Source: Clostridia bacterium (GTDB lineage: Bacteria > Bacillota > Clostridia > Christensenellales > Borkfalkiaceae). Taken from it: 22,222 nt of DNA. A model generated the notes under the pieces. The model searched no databases. It worked only from the letters and a program-made list of their open reading frames with translations, and was not told where the DNA came from. Below are positions 1 to 7,568 of the stretch, piece after piece (position 1 is the first letter of the stretch; every line of letters begins with the position of its first letter). The stretch covers positions 1 to 22,222 of the forward strand of contig CAAGHC010000031.1 in the NCBI GenBank assembly GCA_900769565.1. The letters run 5' to 3'. The translations under genes and the position numbers were made by a program.

Positions 1-769
1 AAACGCCATGATAAATCAGCACTTAAAAGAACAAGTTATGGAAGATATCGTTCTTTTATGGCTAATAGGCGTAAAGGTCGTGTTAGTACACGGTGGTGGC
101 CCGGAAATTACCGAACTTATGGAAAAACTTGGCAAAAAAGCAGAATTTGTGGATGGACTTCGAGTAACCGATAAAGAAACGGTTGATATCGTACAAATGG
201 TGCTTGCCGGCAAAGTAAATAAATCGCTCGTAAACTTTCTAGAAATGAAGGGTGGTAAAGCCATGGGTATATCGGGTATGGACGGTAGACTTATCGAGGC
301 AAAGATGCGTGACCCCAAACTAGGTTTCGTAGGCGATATTACCAAAATCAATATAGAATGTGTGGAAGACCTTTTGAATAAAGGTTATATACCCGTAATA
401 TCGACTATCGGTTGTGATGAAAACGGCAATGCTTATAACATTAACGGCGATACTGCGGCGGCTAGAATTGCAGGCGCTTTAAAAGCAAAAACCTTAATTA
501 TGATGACCGATATTGCAGGCTTATTAAAGGATAAGGACGACCCGAGCACGCTTATTCAAGAAATTAGTGTTAGCGAAGCTAAAGGAATGCTTGATAACGG
601 CACTATTCAAGGTGGAATGATACCTAAAGTAAAGTGTTGTATACACGCAATAGAACACGGTGTTAAGAACGTTACTATAATGGACGGCAGAATACCGCAT
701 TCAATACTTATGGAAACGCTTACCGACGAAGGTGCAGGCACAATGGTTGTCGGAGATAAATATGAGTAA
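1..769 (+). CDS. argB: N-acetylglutamate kinase (5' partial)
   Basis: Phosphorylates N-acetyl-L-glutamate with ATP, the second step of arginine synthesis, in the cytoplasm. The reading frame is open from the left edge: codons before the first ATG (position 8) read Asn-Ala, giving the N-A-M-I-N that follows the K-Y-G-G glycine loop in this family, so the true start lies upstream and about 25-40 residues are missing. Visible family marks are VHGGGPEI (substrate/phosphate binding), the NINGDTAAARIAGAL segment, TDIAGLL and the GGMIPKV segment near the C-terminus. These make it an amino-acid-kinase-fold acetylglutamate kinase with little doubt. The TAA stop at 767-769 overlaps the argD start by 8 bases, which suggests translational coupling. 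argC and argJ may lie upstream, outside the window (inference). Confidence 0.95.
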   Translation, partial: NAMINQHLKEQVMEDIVLLWLIGVKVVLVHGGGPEITELMEKLGKKAEFVDGLRVTDKETVDIVQMVLAGKVNKSLVNFLEMKGGKAMGISGMDGRLIEAKMRDPKLGFVGDITKINIECVEDLLNKGYIPVISTIGCDENGNAYNINGDTAAARIAGALKAKTLIMMTDIAGLLKDKDDPSTLIQEISVSEAKGMLDNGTIQGGMIPKVKCCIHAIEHGVKNVTIMDGRIPHSILMETLTDEGAGTMVVGDKYE

Positions 770-1928
770 AATAATTGAAACCGATAAGACTTACGTAGCG
801 AATACTTACGCCCGTTTTCCCGTGGAAATCGTTGACGGAAAAGGGTCTATAGTATGTTCGACTGACGGAAAAAAATATATAGACATGGGCTCTGGTATAG
901 GCGTTACTGCATTCGGTATAGCCGACGACGAGTGGACCAAGGCAGTTACCAATCAATTAGAAAAAATACAGCATACGTCTAACCTTTACTATACCGAGCC
1001 GTGCGCAAATCTTGCTAAAGAACTTTGCACTCGTACGGGCATGAGCAAGGTGTTTTTTGCAAACTCTGGTGCAGAGGCTAACGAGTGCGCCATAAAAGTT
1101 GCAAGAAAGTATTCGCAAGACAAAAAGGGTGAAGATTATAACGTAATCATAACATTAAAAAACAGTTTCCACGGCAGAACGTTAACCACGCTTTCTGCGA
1201 CGGGGCAAGACGTTTTTCACAAGTATTTTAAGCCGTTAACTAGTGGTTTTGAATATGCTACTGCAAACGATATAGATAGCGTTAAAGAACTTGTTAAATC
1301 GCACAAGGTTGCAGGTATTATGATAGAATGCGTGCAAGGCGAAGGTGGTGTTATAGCGCTTGATAAAGAATTCGTTCAAGGCGTAGATAAAATTTGTAAG
1401 GAAAACGATATAGTCTTTATCGTTGACGAAGTTCAGACGGGTAACGGTAGAACGGGTGAACTTTACGCATATATGCACTACGGCGTTTCGCCTGACGTTA
1501 TTACTACGGCGAAAGGGCTAGGCGGTGGACTTCCTATCGGTGCTTGTATAATGAACGAAAAAACTCAAAACGTGCTAGGGTTTGGCGACCACGGTTCTAC
1601 TTACGGTGGAAATCCCGTATGTTCGGCAGGTGCGTTAAGCGTAATTAAGCGCCTTGATAGAGAATTTTTGGATGACGTTAAGAGAAAAAGTAAGTACGTG
1701 TTCCAAGCGTTATCTGGTGCAAAGGGCGTGGAATCGGTTAGTGGTTTAGGCTTAATGATAGGTGTAAAGACCGTTCGTCCTGCTAAAGAAGTGGTTATGG
1801 ACTGTATAGAAAATGGTGTATTGTGCCTTACTGCAAAGGATAAGGTCAGATTATTACCTGCGCTCAATATTGACGATAAGACGCTAGAAAAGGCGATAAG
1901 CGTAATAAAAGACGCTTGCGCAAAATAA
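762..1928 (+). CDS. argD: Acetylornithine aminotransferase
   Basis: PLP-dependent class-III aminotransferase that converts N-acetylglutamate semialdehyde plus glutamate to N-acetylornithine in arginine synthesis. I chose the ATG at 762 (388 aa) because GGAG lies just upstream, inside the end of argB, and because MSKIIETDKTYVANTY is a typical ArgD beginning. The open frame extends back to 732 but would add ten unconserved residues. With this start, NSGAEANE (PLP phosphate contact) is at residues 101-108, the FIVDEVQTG motif gives Asp222 (pairs with the PLP pyridine nitrogen), and the PLP-binding lysine is Lys251 in TTAKGLGGG. Length and motifs are normal for ArgD. An ornithine or GABA aminotransferase is the alternative in this fold class, but the position between argB and argF settles the call. 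Confidence 0.95.
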   Translation: MSKIIETDKTYVANTYARFPVEIVDGKGSIVCSTDGKKYIDMGSGIGVTAFGIADDEWTKAVTNQLEKIQHTSNLYYTEPCANLAKELCTRTGMSKVFFANSGAEANECAIKVARKYSQDKKGEDYNVIITLKNSFHGRTLTTLSATGQDVFHKYFKPLTSGFEYATANDIDSVKELVKSHKVAGIMIECVQGEGGVIALDKEFVQGVDKICKENDIVFIVDEVQTGNGRTGELYAYMHYGVSPDVITTAKGLGGGLPIGACIMNEKTQNVLGFGDHGSTYGGNPVCSAGALSVIKRLDREFLDDVKRKSKYVFQALSGAKGVESVSGLGLMIGVKTVRPAKEVVMDCIENGVLCLTAKDKVRLLPALNIDDKTLEKAISVIKDACAK

Positions 1929-1937
1929 GGAGAAAAA

Positions 1938-2921
1938 ATGGACTTAAAAGGTAGAAGTTTTCTTAAACTTTTAGATTTTACTAGTGAGGAAATAGGATAT
2001 TTAATCGACCTTGCAAAAGAGTTAAAAGAAAAAAAGAAAAACGGCGTATTACATAAAGATTTAGTTGGTAAGAATATTGCGCTTATATTTGAAAAGACGA
2101 GTACTCGTACTCGTTGTAGCTTTGAAGTGGCGGCATCAGATTTAGGCATGCACCCCGTATATCTAGACCCCACGGGCTCGCAGATAGGTAAAAAGGAAAG
2201 TATTGCAGATACTGCAAGAGTGCTTGGTAGAATGTTTGACGGTATAGAATACCGTGGTTTCGGTCAAGAAATCGTTGAAGACCTTGCAAAATACTCGGGC
2301 GTTCCCGTTTGGAACGGACTTACTAACGAATATCACCCAACTCAAATACTAGCCGACTTTTTGACGATAATCGAGCATTTTGGCGATTTGAAGGGCAAAA
2401 AGCTAGTGTATATGGGTGACGCTAGATACAACATGGGTAATTCGCTTATGGTAGGCTCGGCAAAAATGGGAATGCACTTCGTTGCGTGTTCGCCTGAAAA
2501 ATATTTCCCGAATAAAGAGTTGAGAGAAGAGTGTCAAAAAATTGCAGAGCAAACGGGTGCTAAATTAGAGTTTATCTCTGACCCCGAACAGGCGACCAAG
2601 GGCGCACACGTAATATATACCGACGTGTGGGTTTCAATGGGTGAGCCGGATAGCGTATGGGCGGAAAGAATATCCGACCTTATGCCGTATCAAGTAAACG
2701 ATAAAATCATGAAAAACGCAGGTGAACAATGTAAATTTATGCACTGTTTACCAGCATTCCACGACCTTAAGACGACGGTTGGTAAGCAAATTTACGAAAA
2801 ATTTGGTATTAGCGCAATGGAAGTTACTGACGAAGTGTTTGAAAGTGATGCATCTATAGTGTTTGACCAAGCGGAAAACAGAATGCATACGATTAAAGCC
2901 GTTATGAAAGCGACTTTATAA
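1938..2921 (+). CDS. argF: Ornithine carbamoyltransferase
   Basis: Transfers the carbamoyl group from carbamoyl phosphate to ornithine to make citrulline. At 327 aa it is full length. An AAGGAG ribosome binding site sits at good distance and the gene starts 9 bases after argD. Carbamoyl-phosphate motif STRT is at residues 55-58, HPTQ at 133-136, the ornithine-binding SMGE at 233-236 and the catalytic HCLP at 269-272. The block GSQIGKKESIADTARVLGRM and the GIEYRGF stretch resemble the E. coli ArgI / catabolic ArcB branch more than the short Bacillus ArgF branch. No arcA or arcC is visible and the neighbours are argB and argD, so an anabolic role is most likely. Last gene of the arginine operon; a hairpin terminator follows. 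Confidence 0.95.
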   Translation: MDLKGRSFLKLLDFTSEEIGYLIDLAKELKEKKKNGVLHKDLVGKNIALIFEKTSTRTRCSFEVAASDLGMHPVYLDPTGSQIGKKESIADTARVLGRMFDGIEYRGFGQEIVEDLAKYSGVPVWNGLTNEYHPTQILADFLTIIEHFGDLKGKKLVYMGDARYNMGNSLMVGSAKMGMHFVACSPEKYFPNKELREECQKIAEQTGAKLEFISDPEQATKGAHVIYTDVWVSMGEPDSVWAERISDLMPYQVNDKIMKNAGEQCKFMHCLPAFHDLKTTVGKQIYEKFGISAMEVTDEVFESDASIVFDQAENRMHTIKAVMKATL

Positions 2922-2947
2922 TCAAACAAATAGTTTAACTAAAACTA

Positions 2948-2982
2948 GGGGCGTAGAAAAGTATTCTGCGCCTATTCTTTTT
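2948..2982 (+). terminator. Rho-independent terminator after argF
   Basis: GGCGTAGAA (2950-2958) pairs with TTCTGCGCC (2964-2972) around a 5-base loop, with one G-U pair, and is followed by TATTCTTTTTT. It is placed correctly to end the arginine operon before the next promoter. Confidence 0.75.
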
Positions 2983-3034
2983 ATAAAAAAGAATAAAAAT
3001 AGCCAAAAAAGATTAAATTTTTTTCGAAAAGGTC

Positions 3035-3063
3035 TTGAAAATGTGCGTATAATGTGATATAAT
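3035..3063 (+). promoter_or_regulatory. Sigma-A type promoter for the mgtC-like gene
   Basis: TTGAAA at 3035-3040, a 17-base spacer, then TATAAT at 3058-3063, preceded by TGA, an extended -10 element. This is near consensus. The expected transcription start is near 3070, giving a leader of only about 18 bases before the ATG at 3088, with AAGGAG in between. Confidence 0.75.
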
Positions 3064-3087
3064 CACTAAATATTAAAAGGAGATATT

Positions 3088-3741
3088 ATGGATTTAGAAC
3101 TTATTTTAGAACTAGTTTTTAGAATGATTATTGCGCTTATTGCAGGCTTTGCGATAGGCTTTGAGCGTAAGATGCGATTTAAGGAAGCCGGTATTAGAAC
3201 GCATACGATAGTGTGTGTAGGCTCGTGTTTATTTATGATAATATCAAAATACGGGTTTACGGGTGCGGACTCTGCAAGGGTAGCAGCGCAAATCGTATCG
3301 GGCATAGGTTTTATAGGCGCAGGCATGATATTTTATCATAAAGAAATGATACACGGTTTAACTACTGCGGCAGGAATATGGGCAACGGCAGCAGTCGGTA
3401 TGGCTGCTGGTGCAGGAATGTACGTAATATGTACAATCGCTTGTGTGATAATAATACTTATTCAGTGTATAATGCACTTAAATTTTAAGGTTTTTCATTC
3501 AAAACACTTTATAAAGATAAATATAATATATAAAGATATTACGGGTGAACAGAGCGAAAAAATTAAAGAAACCTTTGGTGTAGAGCGTTTTAGTAGAATA
3601 AGTGCTAAAAAGGAAAATGGTGAAATAATTTATAACGCCGTAATCAGTACGGATAGGATTATCACGGCTGAAGAAATACATAAAGCGATAACGGAAAATT
3701 CAAATATAATAACAATCGCTCGTCAAGACGACGACTTTTAA
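3088..3741 (+). CDS. MgtC/SapB-family membrane protein
   Basis: Small inner-membrane protein of the MgtC/SapB family. In pathogens MgtC modulates the F-type ATPase and Mg2+ adaptation, but the role of most family members is unknown. Hydrophobic segments are near residues 7-24, 38-54, 66-84, 93-108 and 110-130. Family marks are G-F-E-R at 24-27, G-I-R-T-H at 35-39, and R-V-A-A-Q-I-V-S-G-I-G-F-I-G-A-G at 64-79, followed by GLTTAAGIWATAAVGMA. The C-terminal third (about 139-215) is soluble and looks like the ACT-like domain found in the longer members. At 217 aa it is the long, two-domain form. Start supported by AAGGAG and the strong promoter just upstream. Not related to the arginine genes before it. 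Confidence 0.85.
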   Translation: MDLELILELVFRMIIALIAGFAIGFERKMRFKEAGIRTHTIVCVGSCLFMIISKYGFTGADSARVAAQIVSGIGFIGAGMIFYHKEMIHGLTTAAGIWATAAVGMAAGAGMYVICTIACVIIILIQCIMHLNFKVFHSKHFIKINIIYKDITGEQSEKIKETFGVERFSRISAKKENGEIIYNAVISTDRIITAEEIHKAITENSNIITIARQDDDF

Positions 3742-3751
3742 TAATTAAAAG

Positions 3752-3783
3752 AGGGGCAAGTTTAATACCTTGCCCTTATTTTC
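3752..3783 (+). terminator. Hairpin after the mgtC-like gene, weak U-tract
   Basis: AGGGGCAAG (3752-3760) pairs with CTTGCCCTT (3769-3777), with one G-U pair, around an 8-base loop, followed by ATTTTC. The U-tract is short and the next gene starts 20 bases further on with no obvious promoter between. It may act as a leaky terminator that lowers read-through into the HAD gene. Confidence 0.55.
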
Positions 3784-3796
3784 GTACGGAGAAATT

Positions 3797-4618
3797 ATGT
3801 TGAAGGACTGCTTGGGTAAAGATTTTACACCATTAAAGGATAAAAAGTTGTTTTTGTTCGATATGGACGGAACGATTTATCTAGATAAGATGCTTTTCGA
3901 TGGTGTTAAGGAATTGTTAAGTGCCATAAAAGCAAAAGGTGGAAGGTATACTTTTATAACGAATAACGCATCAAAATCGGTGGACGATTACGTTAAAAAA
4001 TTAAAGGACATGGGGATTGATGCGCACGAACAAGATTTTTTGACTTCTGCGCAGGCGACGACAACGTTAATGAAAGAAAAATTTGGCAAAGGAAAGATAT
4101 ATTGCCAAGGCACACGTTCTTTTATAAAAGGGCTAAAGGATAGTGGACTTGTCGTTACCGAAGAATATGACGAAAGCGTAGTGGCTATTTTAGTTGCTTT
4201 TGACCCGGAATTAACGGGTGAAAAACTTAAAAACACTAGTAAAATGCTAACGAATTTAAAGGACGTGCCTTATTATGCAACTAACCCTGACTGGACTTGT
4301 CCTGTAGATTTTGGGTATATACCCGATTGTGGGTCAATGTGTTTTGGTTATGAAAAAGCGACGGGAAGAAAGCCTATTTTTATAGGTAAGCCCGAGCCTA
4401 TGATGGTAAATTTTGTTATGCAAAAGTTCGGTTATACAAAGCAAGAAACGTTAGTGATAGGCGATAGAATATATACCGACGTTGCCTCGGGTATAAACGC
4501 AGGTGTGGATACAGTTTTGGTGCTTTCTGGTGAGGCGACGATGAAAGATTACGACCAAAGTCAAATTAAGCCAACCTACGTTTTAGAAAACGTTGCAAGA
4601 TTGAACGAATTGAAATAG
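3797..4618 (+). CDS. HAD-superfamily phosphatase, NagD type (subclass IIA)
   Basis: Cytoplasmic phosphohydrolase of the HAD IIA group (NagD, pNPPase, phosphoglycolate-phosphatase-like). I chose the ATG at 3797 (273 aa), preceded by CGGAGAAATT; the open frame starts at 3770, inside the upstream hairpin. Motif I is FDMDGT with nucleophile Asp22 and general acid Asp24, motif II is TNN at 55-57, the conserved lysine is Lys198 in GKPEP, and motif IV is GDRIYTD with Asp223 and Asp228. A cap-domain stretch (about 85-180) sits between motifs II and III, as in subclass II. Substrate cannot be assigned; family members act on nucleotides, sugar phosphates and phosphoglycolate. The gene is 10 bases upstream of maf, so the two are probably cotranscribed. 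Confidence 0.85.
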   Translation: MLKDCLGKDFTPLKDKKLFLFDMDGTIYLDKMLFDGVKELLSAIKAKGGRYTFITNNASKSVDDYVKKLKDMGIDAHEQDFLTSAQATTTLMKEKFGKGKIYCQGTRSFIKGLKDSGLVVTEEYDESVVAILVAFDPELTGEKLKNTSKMLTNLKDVPYYATNPDWTCPVDFGYIPDCGSMCFGYEKATGRKPIFIGKPEPMMVNFVMQKFGYTKQETLVIGDRIYTDVASGINAGVDTVLVLSGEATMKDYDQSQIKPTYVLENVARLNELK

Positions 4619-4628
4619 TCGGATAGTT

Positions 4629-5198
4629 ATGAAAAAACAGTTAATTTTAGCAAGCAAATCGCCAAGGCGTAGCGAATTATTGAAAAAAGCAGGGCTAGAT
4701 TTTACAATAATCGAGAGTGGATACGAGGAGAAATCTAGCGCAAAAAGACCAAAAAAAGTGGTAAAAGATTTTGCTTTTAACAAGGCTAAAACGGTGTTTG
4801 ACGGGCTTAAAAATAAGCAAGATTTTATGGTTTTGGGTGCTGATACGATAGTGGTTTTAGGTAAAAAAATTCTTGGAAAACCAAAGGACGAAGTTGAGGC
4901 GAAAAACATGCTTAAAAGCCTTTCTAATAGGACTCATACGGTAATTACGGGATATGCCGTTTTAACTGAAAATAAAGCAGTTTGTAAGAGCGTTAAAACC
5001 AAAGTAATCTTTAACGATTTAAGCGATAGCGATATAGAAGAATATATCCGTTCAGGCTCGCCATTTGATAAGGCTGGCGGGTATGGAATACAAGACGATT
5101 TTCCGCTTGTGAAAGGCTATAAAGGAAGTATAGATAACGTTATAGGCTTGCCCGTAAAACAGGTGGTAAAATCAATAGAAAAATTGAACAATAAATAG
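4629..5198 (+). CDS. maf: Maf-type nucleoside triphosphate pyrophosphatase
   Basis: Hydrolyses nucleoside triphosphates, often dTTP/UTP or modified pyrimidine nucleotides, to the monophosphate and pyrophosphate; Maf also affects septum formation in Bacillus. At 189 aa it has the normal length. S-K-S-P-R-R is at residues 9-14, GADTIV gives metal-binding Asp72, T-V-I-T-G is at 104-108, and S-P-F-D-K-A-G-G-Y-G-I-Q is at 144-155, with Phe where most members have a shorter E-P-x-D-K-A-G. Only a weak ribosome binding site (CGGATAG) is present, in keeping with coupling to the HAD gene 10 bases upstream. A strong terminator follows. Confidence 0.92.
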   Translation: MKKQLILASKSPRRSELLKKAGLDFTIIESGYEEKSSAKRPKKVVKDFAFNKAKTVFDGLKNKQDFMVLGADTIVVLGKKILGKPKDEVEAKNMLKSLSNRTHTVITGYAVLTENKAVCKSVKTKVIFNDLSDSDIEEYIRSGSPFDKAGGYGIQDDFPLVKGYKGSIDNVIGLPVKQVVKSIEKLNNK

Positions 5199-5214
5199 GG
5201 TGTAAACAGTTATA

Positions 5215-5253
5215 AAAAGCCCCCGTTACTTAAGATAAGTAACGGGGGCTTTT
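5215..5253. terminator. Strong bidirectional terminator between maf and the AraC gene
   Basis: An 18-bp perfect stem (5215-5232 with 5236-5253) around a 3-base loop. The core is AGCCCCCGTTACTTA, flanked by AAAA on the left and TTTT on the right. It serves the plus-strand maf transcript and, by symmetry, the convergent minus-strand AraC transcript. Confidence 0.92.
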
Positions 5254-5396
5254 AGCTTGTTTTAGGAAATTAAACCATAGTATAAAAGTGCTATTAGTAA
5301 CTTTTTTGTATTAAACCATGGAATTTATCTATTGCTAGAAAATAAGTCAGTAAGATATAATAATAACGAAAACGTTAGAAAAATTCTAAATTTTTA

Positions 5397-6263
5397 TTAT
5401 TGTGATTGTTTTCTCATGCCGGTAGGGGATATTCCAAAATACTTTTTAAATATTTTTGAAAAGGCATCAATGTTTGGGTATCCTACCGAGTTTGCAACCG
5501 TTTGTATGGAAAAATTAGTAGATTTAATGAAAGATTCGGCTTTTTTCATGCGAGTATTGAGTAAAAATTCTTGTGGTGAAATCCCAAAATTTTCCACAAA
5601 AAGACGGCTTAAATAACTTCTATCAATGCCGATTTTATGCGCAATTGTCTCAATTTTAAGCCCAGAATCGTGATAGTTTATTAAAATTTCCTTTTCTGCT
5701 TGCCTAATATATTTTTCTCTAAAAGACAATTTTTCGTCGCTTGAAAGGGCGGATAAAGAGTATTTTTCTAGCACGGAAAAATAATTGAAAAATGCGGAAA
5801 AAAACTTAAAATACGAGCCACTTAAATATTGATTCATAAGTTCTTTAAAATGCATTCTAATATCGTTGTCCGTGTGGGCGCTATAGATGGGTGTATCGGT
5901 CGAAAGATTTAACTTATCCATGAGATTAGTAACGTCTTTTCCGTTTAAAGAAACCCACCCGTAATGCCAAGGTTCTTCGCTGTCTGCCTCATAATATATA
6001 GGCGTTTTATTGTCAAAATAAAAACCTTGATTTGCCGAGAGATTATAAGTCTTTCCATTGATTTTGAATATGCCTTTTCCTGAAAAGATAAAATGGAAAA
6101 GATGGCACTCTCTAATCTTTGGTCCGTTAAAGTGCCCAGGGGTACAATATTGCTCGTAAACAGAGCCGACGGTAAGGTCGCCAAAGTCACATTTAAATTC
6201 CTGCCATTCTTCTCCGTAATTGGCAGTAGAAGTTCTTTCGTTTGGGTTAGGTAATTTTACCAT
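5397..6263 (-). CDS. AraC-family transcriptional regulator
   Basis: DNA-binding regulator, 288 aa from the ATG at 6263, which lies 8 bases from an AGGAG site (6272-6276). A TTG at 6266 would leave only 5 bases of spacing and is less likely. The N-terminal half (about 30-120) is a cupin-like sensor domain with I-N-G-K-T-Y near 68-73, where an effector sugar would bind. The C-terminal about 100 residues (186-284) carry the two helix-turn-helix units of the AraC/XylS domain: IETIAHKIGIDRSYLSRLF, and SIQTVANSVGY followed by F-S-K-I-F-K-K-Y-F-G-I-S-P. Similar regulators (MsmR, RafR) sit beside alpha-galactosidase and sugar-transport genes. Its divergence from the long sugar operon suggests it activates that operon (inference). 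Confidence 0.9.
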   Translation of the reverse strand: MVKLPNPNERTSTANYGEEWQEFKCDFGDLTVGSVYEQYCTPGHFNGPKIRECHLFHFIFSGKGIFKINGKTYNLSANQGFYFDNKTPIYYEADSEEPWHYGWVSLNGKDVTNLMDKLNLSTDTPIYSAHTDNDIRMHFKELMNQYLSGSYFKFFSAFFNYFSVLEKYSLSALSSDEKLSFREKYIRQAEKEILINYHDSGLKIETIAHKIGIDRSYLSRLFVENFGISPQEFLLNTRMKKAESFIKSTNFSIQTVANSVGYPNIDAFSKIFKKYFGISPTGMRKQSQ

Positions 6264-6324
6264 CAAAAATACTCCTTTCGTAAAAAATTCGGGGTGGGGT
6301 ACAATTTTTCAGTTATCGTTACAT

Positions 6325-6354
6325 AATATATCACATAAATACAAATTTTGTCAA
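6325..6354 (-). promoter_or_regulatory. Promoter of the AraC-family regulator gene
   Basis: Read on the minus strand: TTGACA (6354-6349), an 18-base spacer, then TATATT (6330-6325), preceded by TGA. The -35 matches consensus exactly. The leader to the ATG at 6263 is about 55 bases. Confidence 0.7.
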
Positions 6355-6364
6355 CATTTTTCCA

Positions 6365-6392
6365 TTGCCTTTAAACGTGGCGTTGGTAAAAT
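6365..6392 (+). promoter_or_regulatory. Probable promoter of the sugar operon
   Basis: TTGCCT (6365-6370), a 16-base spacer, then TAAAAT (6387-6392), about 40 bases upstream of the GH27 start. The poor -35 is what one expects of a promoter that needs an activator such as the divergent AraC protein. The two promoters lie back to back, with -35 boxes only 10 bases apart. I could not identify the operator half-sites with confidence. Confidence 0.4.
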
Positions 6393-6433
6393 TATTGTGC
6401 CAAAGTGAAAAAATTTGCAAAAGGAGAAATATT

Positions 6434-7567
6434 ATGAATATCAATAAACCATCGATGGGCTGGAATACGTGGAATACTTTCGGTGCAAACATTAACGAAA
6501 AGCTCGTGCTAGAAATGGCAGACGTTATGGTTAGCGAAGGTTATCTTGACGCAGGTTACGATACGCTCGTAATCGACGACGCTTGGCAGATGGATAAGCG
6601 TTCTGACGACGGTCACATACAAGTAGATAAGGAAAAGTTCCCCAACGGAATTAAGGCGGTTGCAGACTACGTGCATTCCAAGGGCTTAAAGTTCGGTTTG
6701 TATTCTGCAGCAGGCGTAAGGACTTGTTGCGATAAACCGGGTAGTTTCGGCTACGAATACGTTGATGCGCAAGATTTTGCCGACTGGGGTGTTGACTATA
6801 TAAAATACGACTTGTGTCACTTCCCTGGTGCAGGTGATAGAAAGGTTGCTTATCTTACCATGGGTATGGCGTTAAAGGCAACGGGTAGAGATATTGTGTA
6901 TTCTGCGGCAATCTGTGGCGAGGCAGAACCTGGAACTTGGCTCCGTTCGGTTGGCGCACACAACTTCCGTATGTCGGGCGATATTTTAGACACTTTCGGC
7001 TCGATTAAGTTCATTGCCGATAAGATGGATAAGGAAAGTCATCTTACTGCAAGCGGAAGTTACGGCGATATGGATATGTTGGTTGTAGGTATGCGTGGTG
7101 AAGGTTACGCAGCAAAGGGCGGTTGTTCTTGGGAAGAATATTATACCCACTTCGCTTTATGGTGTTTCTATAATTCACCACTTATGATAGGTGCAGACCT
7201 TCGTAAGATTTCAGAAGAAGATAAGAAAATACTTCTCGATAAAAACTTGATTGCAATCAACCAAGATATTGAAAATAGATTCCCCTTCCGTGAAAGAACT
7301 GGCAGATACGCAGTAATTCAACCTGATAAATATCCGCTTATTAAGTTGTTATCGGACAACAAGTTTGCAATAGGTTTATTCAATATGCAAGAGCATGAAG
7401 ATACCGTTAACGTTTACTTGCCTGACTTTGGTATTTCAGCAAGTTCGGGTAAGAAACTAAAAATTACCGATATTCGTACGGGCGAAAGTAAAGTGGTTCG
7501 TGATGCGTTCAACTATAAACTTCAACCCCACGCATGTAGGGTATACCTTGCAGAAATAGTAGACTAG
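6434..7567 (+). CDS. GH27 alpha-galactosidase-like glycoside hydrolase
   Basis: Cytoplasmic retaining glycoside hydrolase of family GH27 (alpha-galactosidase, alpha-N-acetylgalactosaminidase, beta-L-arabinopyranosidase), 377 aa. Start is the ATG at 6434 with AAAGGAG upstream; no signal peptide. SMGWNTWN at 7-14 opens the barrel, V-I-D-D-A-W at 46-51 gives two substrate-binding aspartates, K-Y-D at 124-126 gives nucleophile Asp126, and R-M-S-G-D gives acid/base Asp183. A C-terminal beta domain follows (about 280-377). The loop that in many GH27 alpha-galactosidases reads C-E-W-G here reads A-I-C-G (159-162), so the glutamate that recognises the sugar 2-hydroxyl is absent and the substrate may not be plain galactose. 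First gene of the operon, divergent from the AraC regulator. Confidence 0.88.
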   Translation: MNINKPSMGWNTWNTFGANINEKLVLEMADVMVSEGYLDAGYDTLVIDDAWQMDKRSDDGHIQVDKEKFPNGIKAVADYVHSKGLKFGLYSAAGVRTCCDKPGSFGYEYVDAQDFADWGVDYIKYDLCHFPGAGDRKVAYLTMGMALKATGRDIVYSAAICGEAEPGTWLRSVGAHNFRMSGDILDTFGSIKFIADKMDKESHLTASGSYGDMDMLVVGMRGEGYAAKGGCSWEEYYTHFALWCFYNSPLMIGADLRKISEEDKKILLDKNLIAINQDIENRFPFRERTGRYAVIQPDKYPLIKLLSDNKFAIGLFNMQEHEDTVNVYLPDFGISASSGKKLKITDIRTGESKVVRDAFNYKLQPHACRVYLAEIVD

Positions 7568-7568
7568 T

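Noticed and set aside
1601..2173. 190-aa minus-strand open frame across argD and argF
   Set aside because: Spans two well-conserved plus-strand genes in the opposite sense; a codon-bias shadow.
3770..3796. Upstream start for the HAD phosphatase
   Set aside because: The extra nine codons lie in the hairpin after the mgtC-like gene; the ATG at 3797 has a good ribosome binding site.
5363..5395. Two small A/T hairpins just after the AraC gene stop
   Set aside because: Too weak to be called terminators; the 18-bp hairpin at 5215-5253 serves this role better.
5332..5616. 94-aa plus-strand open frame
   Set aside because: Antisense to the 3' end of the AraC gene, starts at a non-ATG codon without a ribosome binding site, and shows no recognisable motifs.
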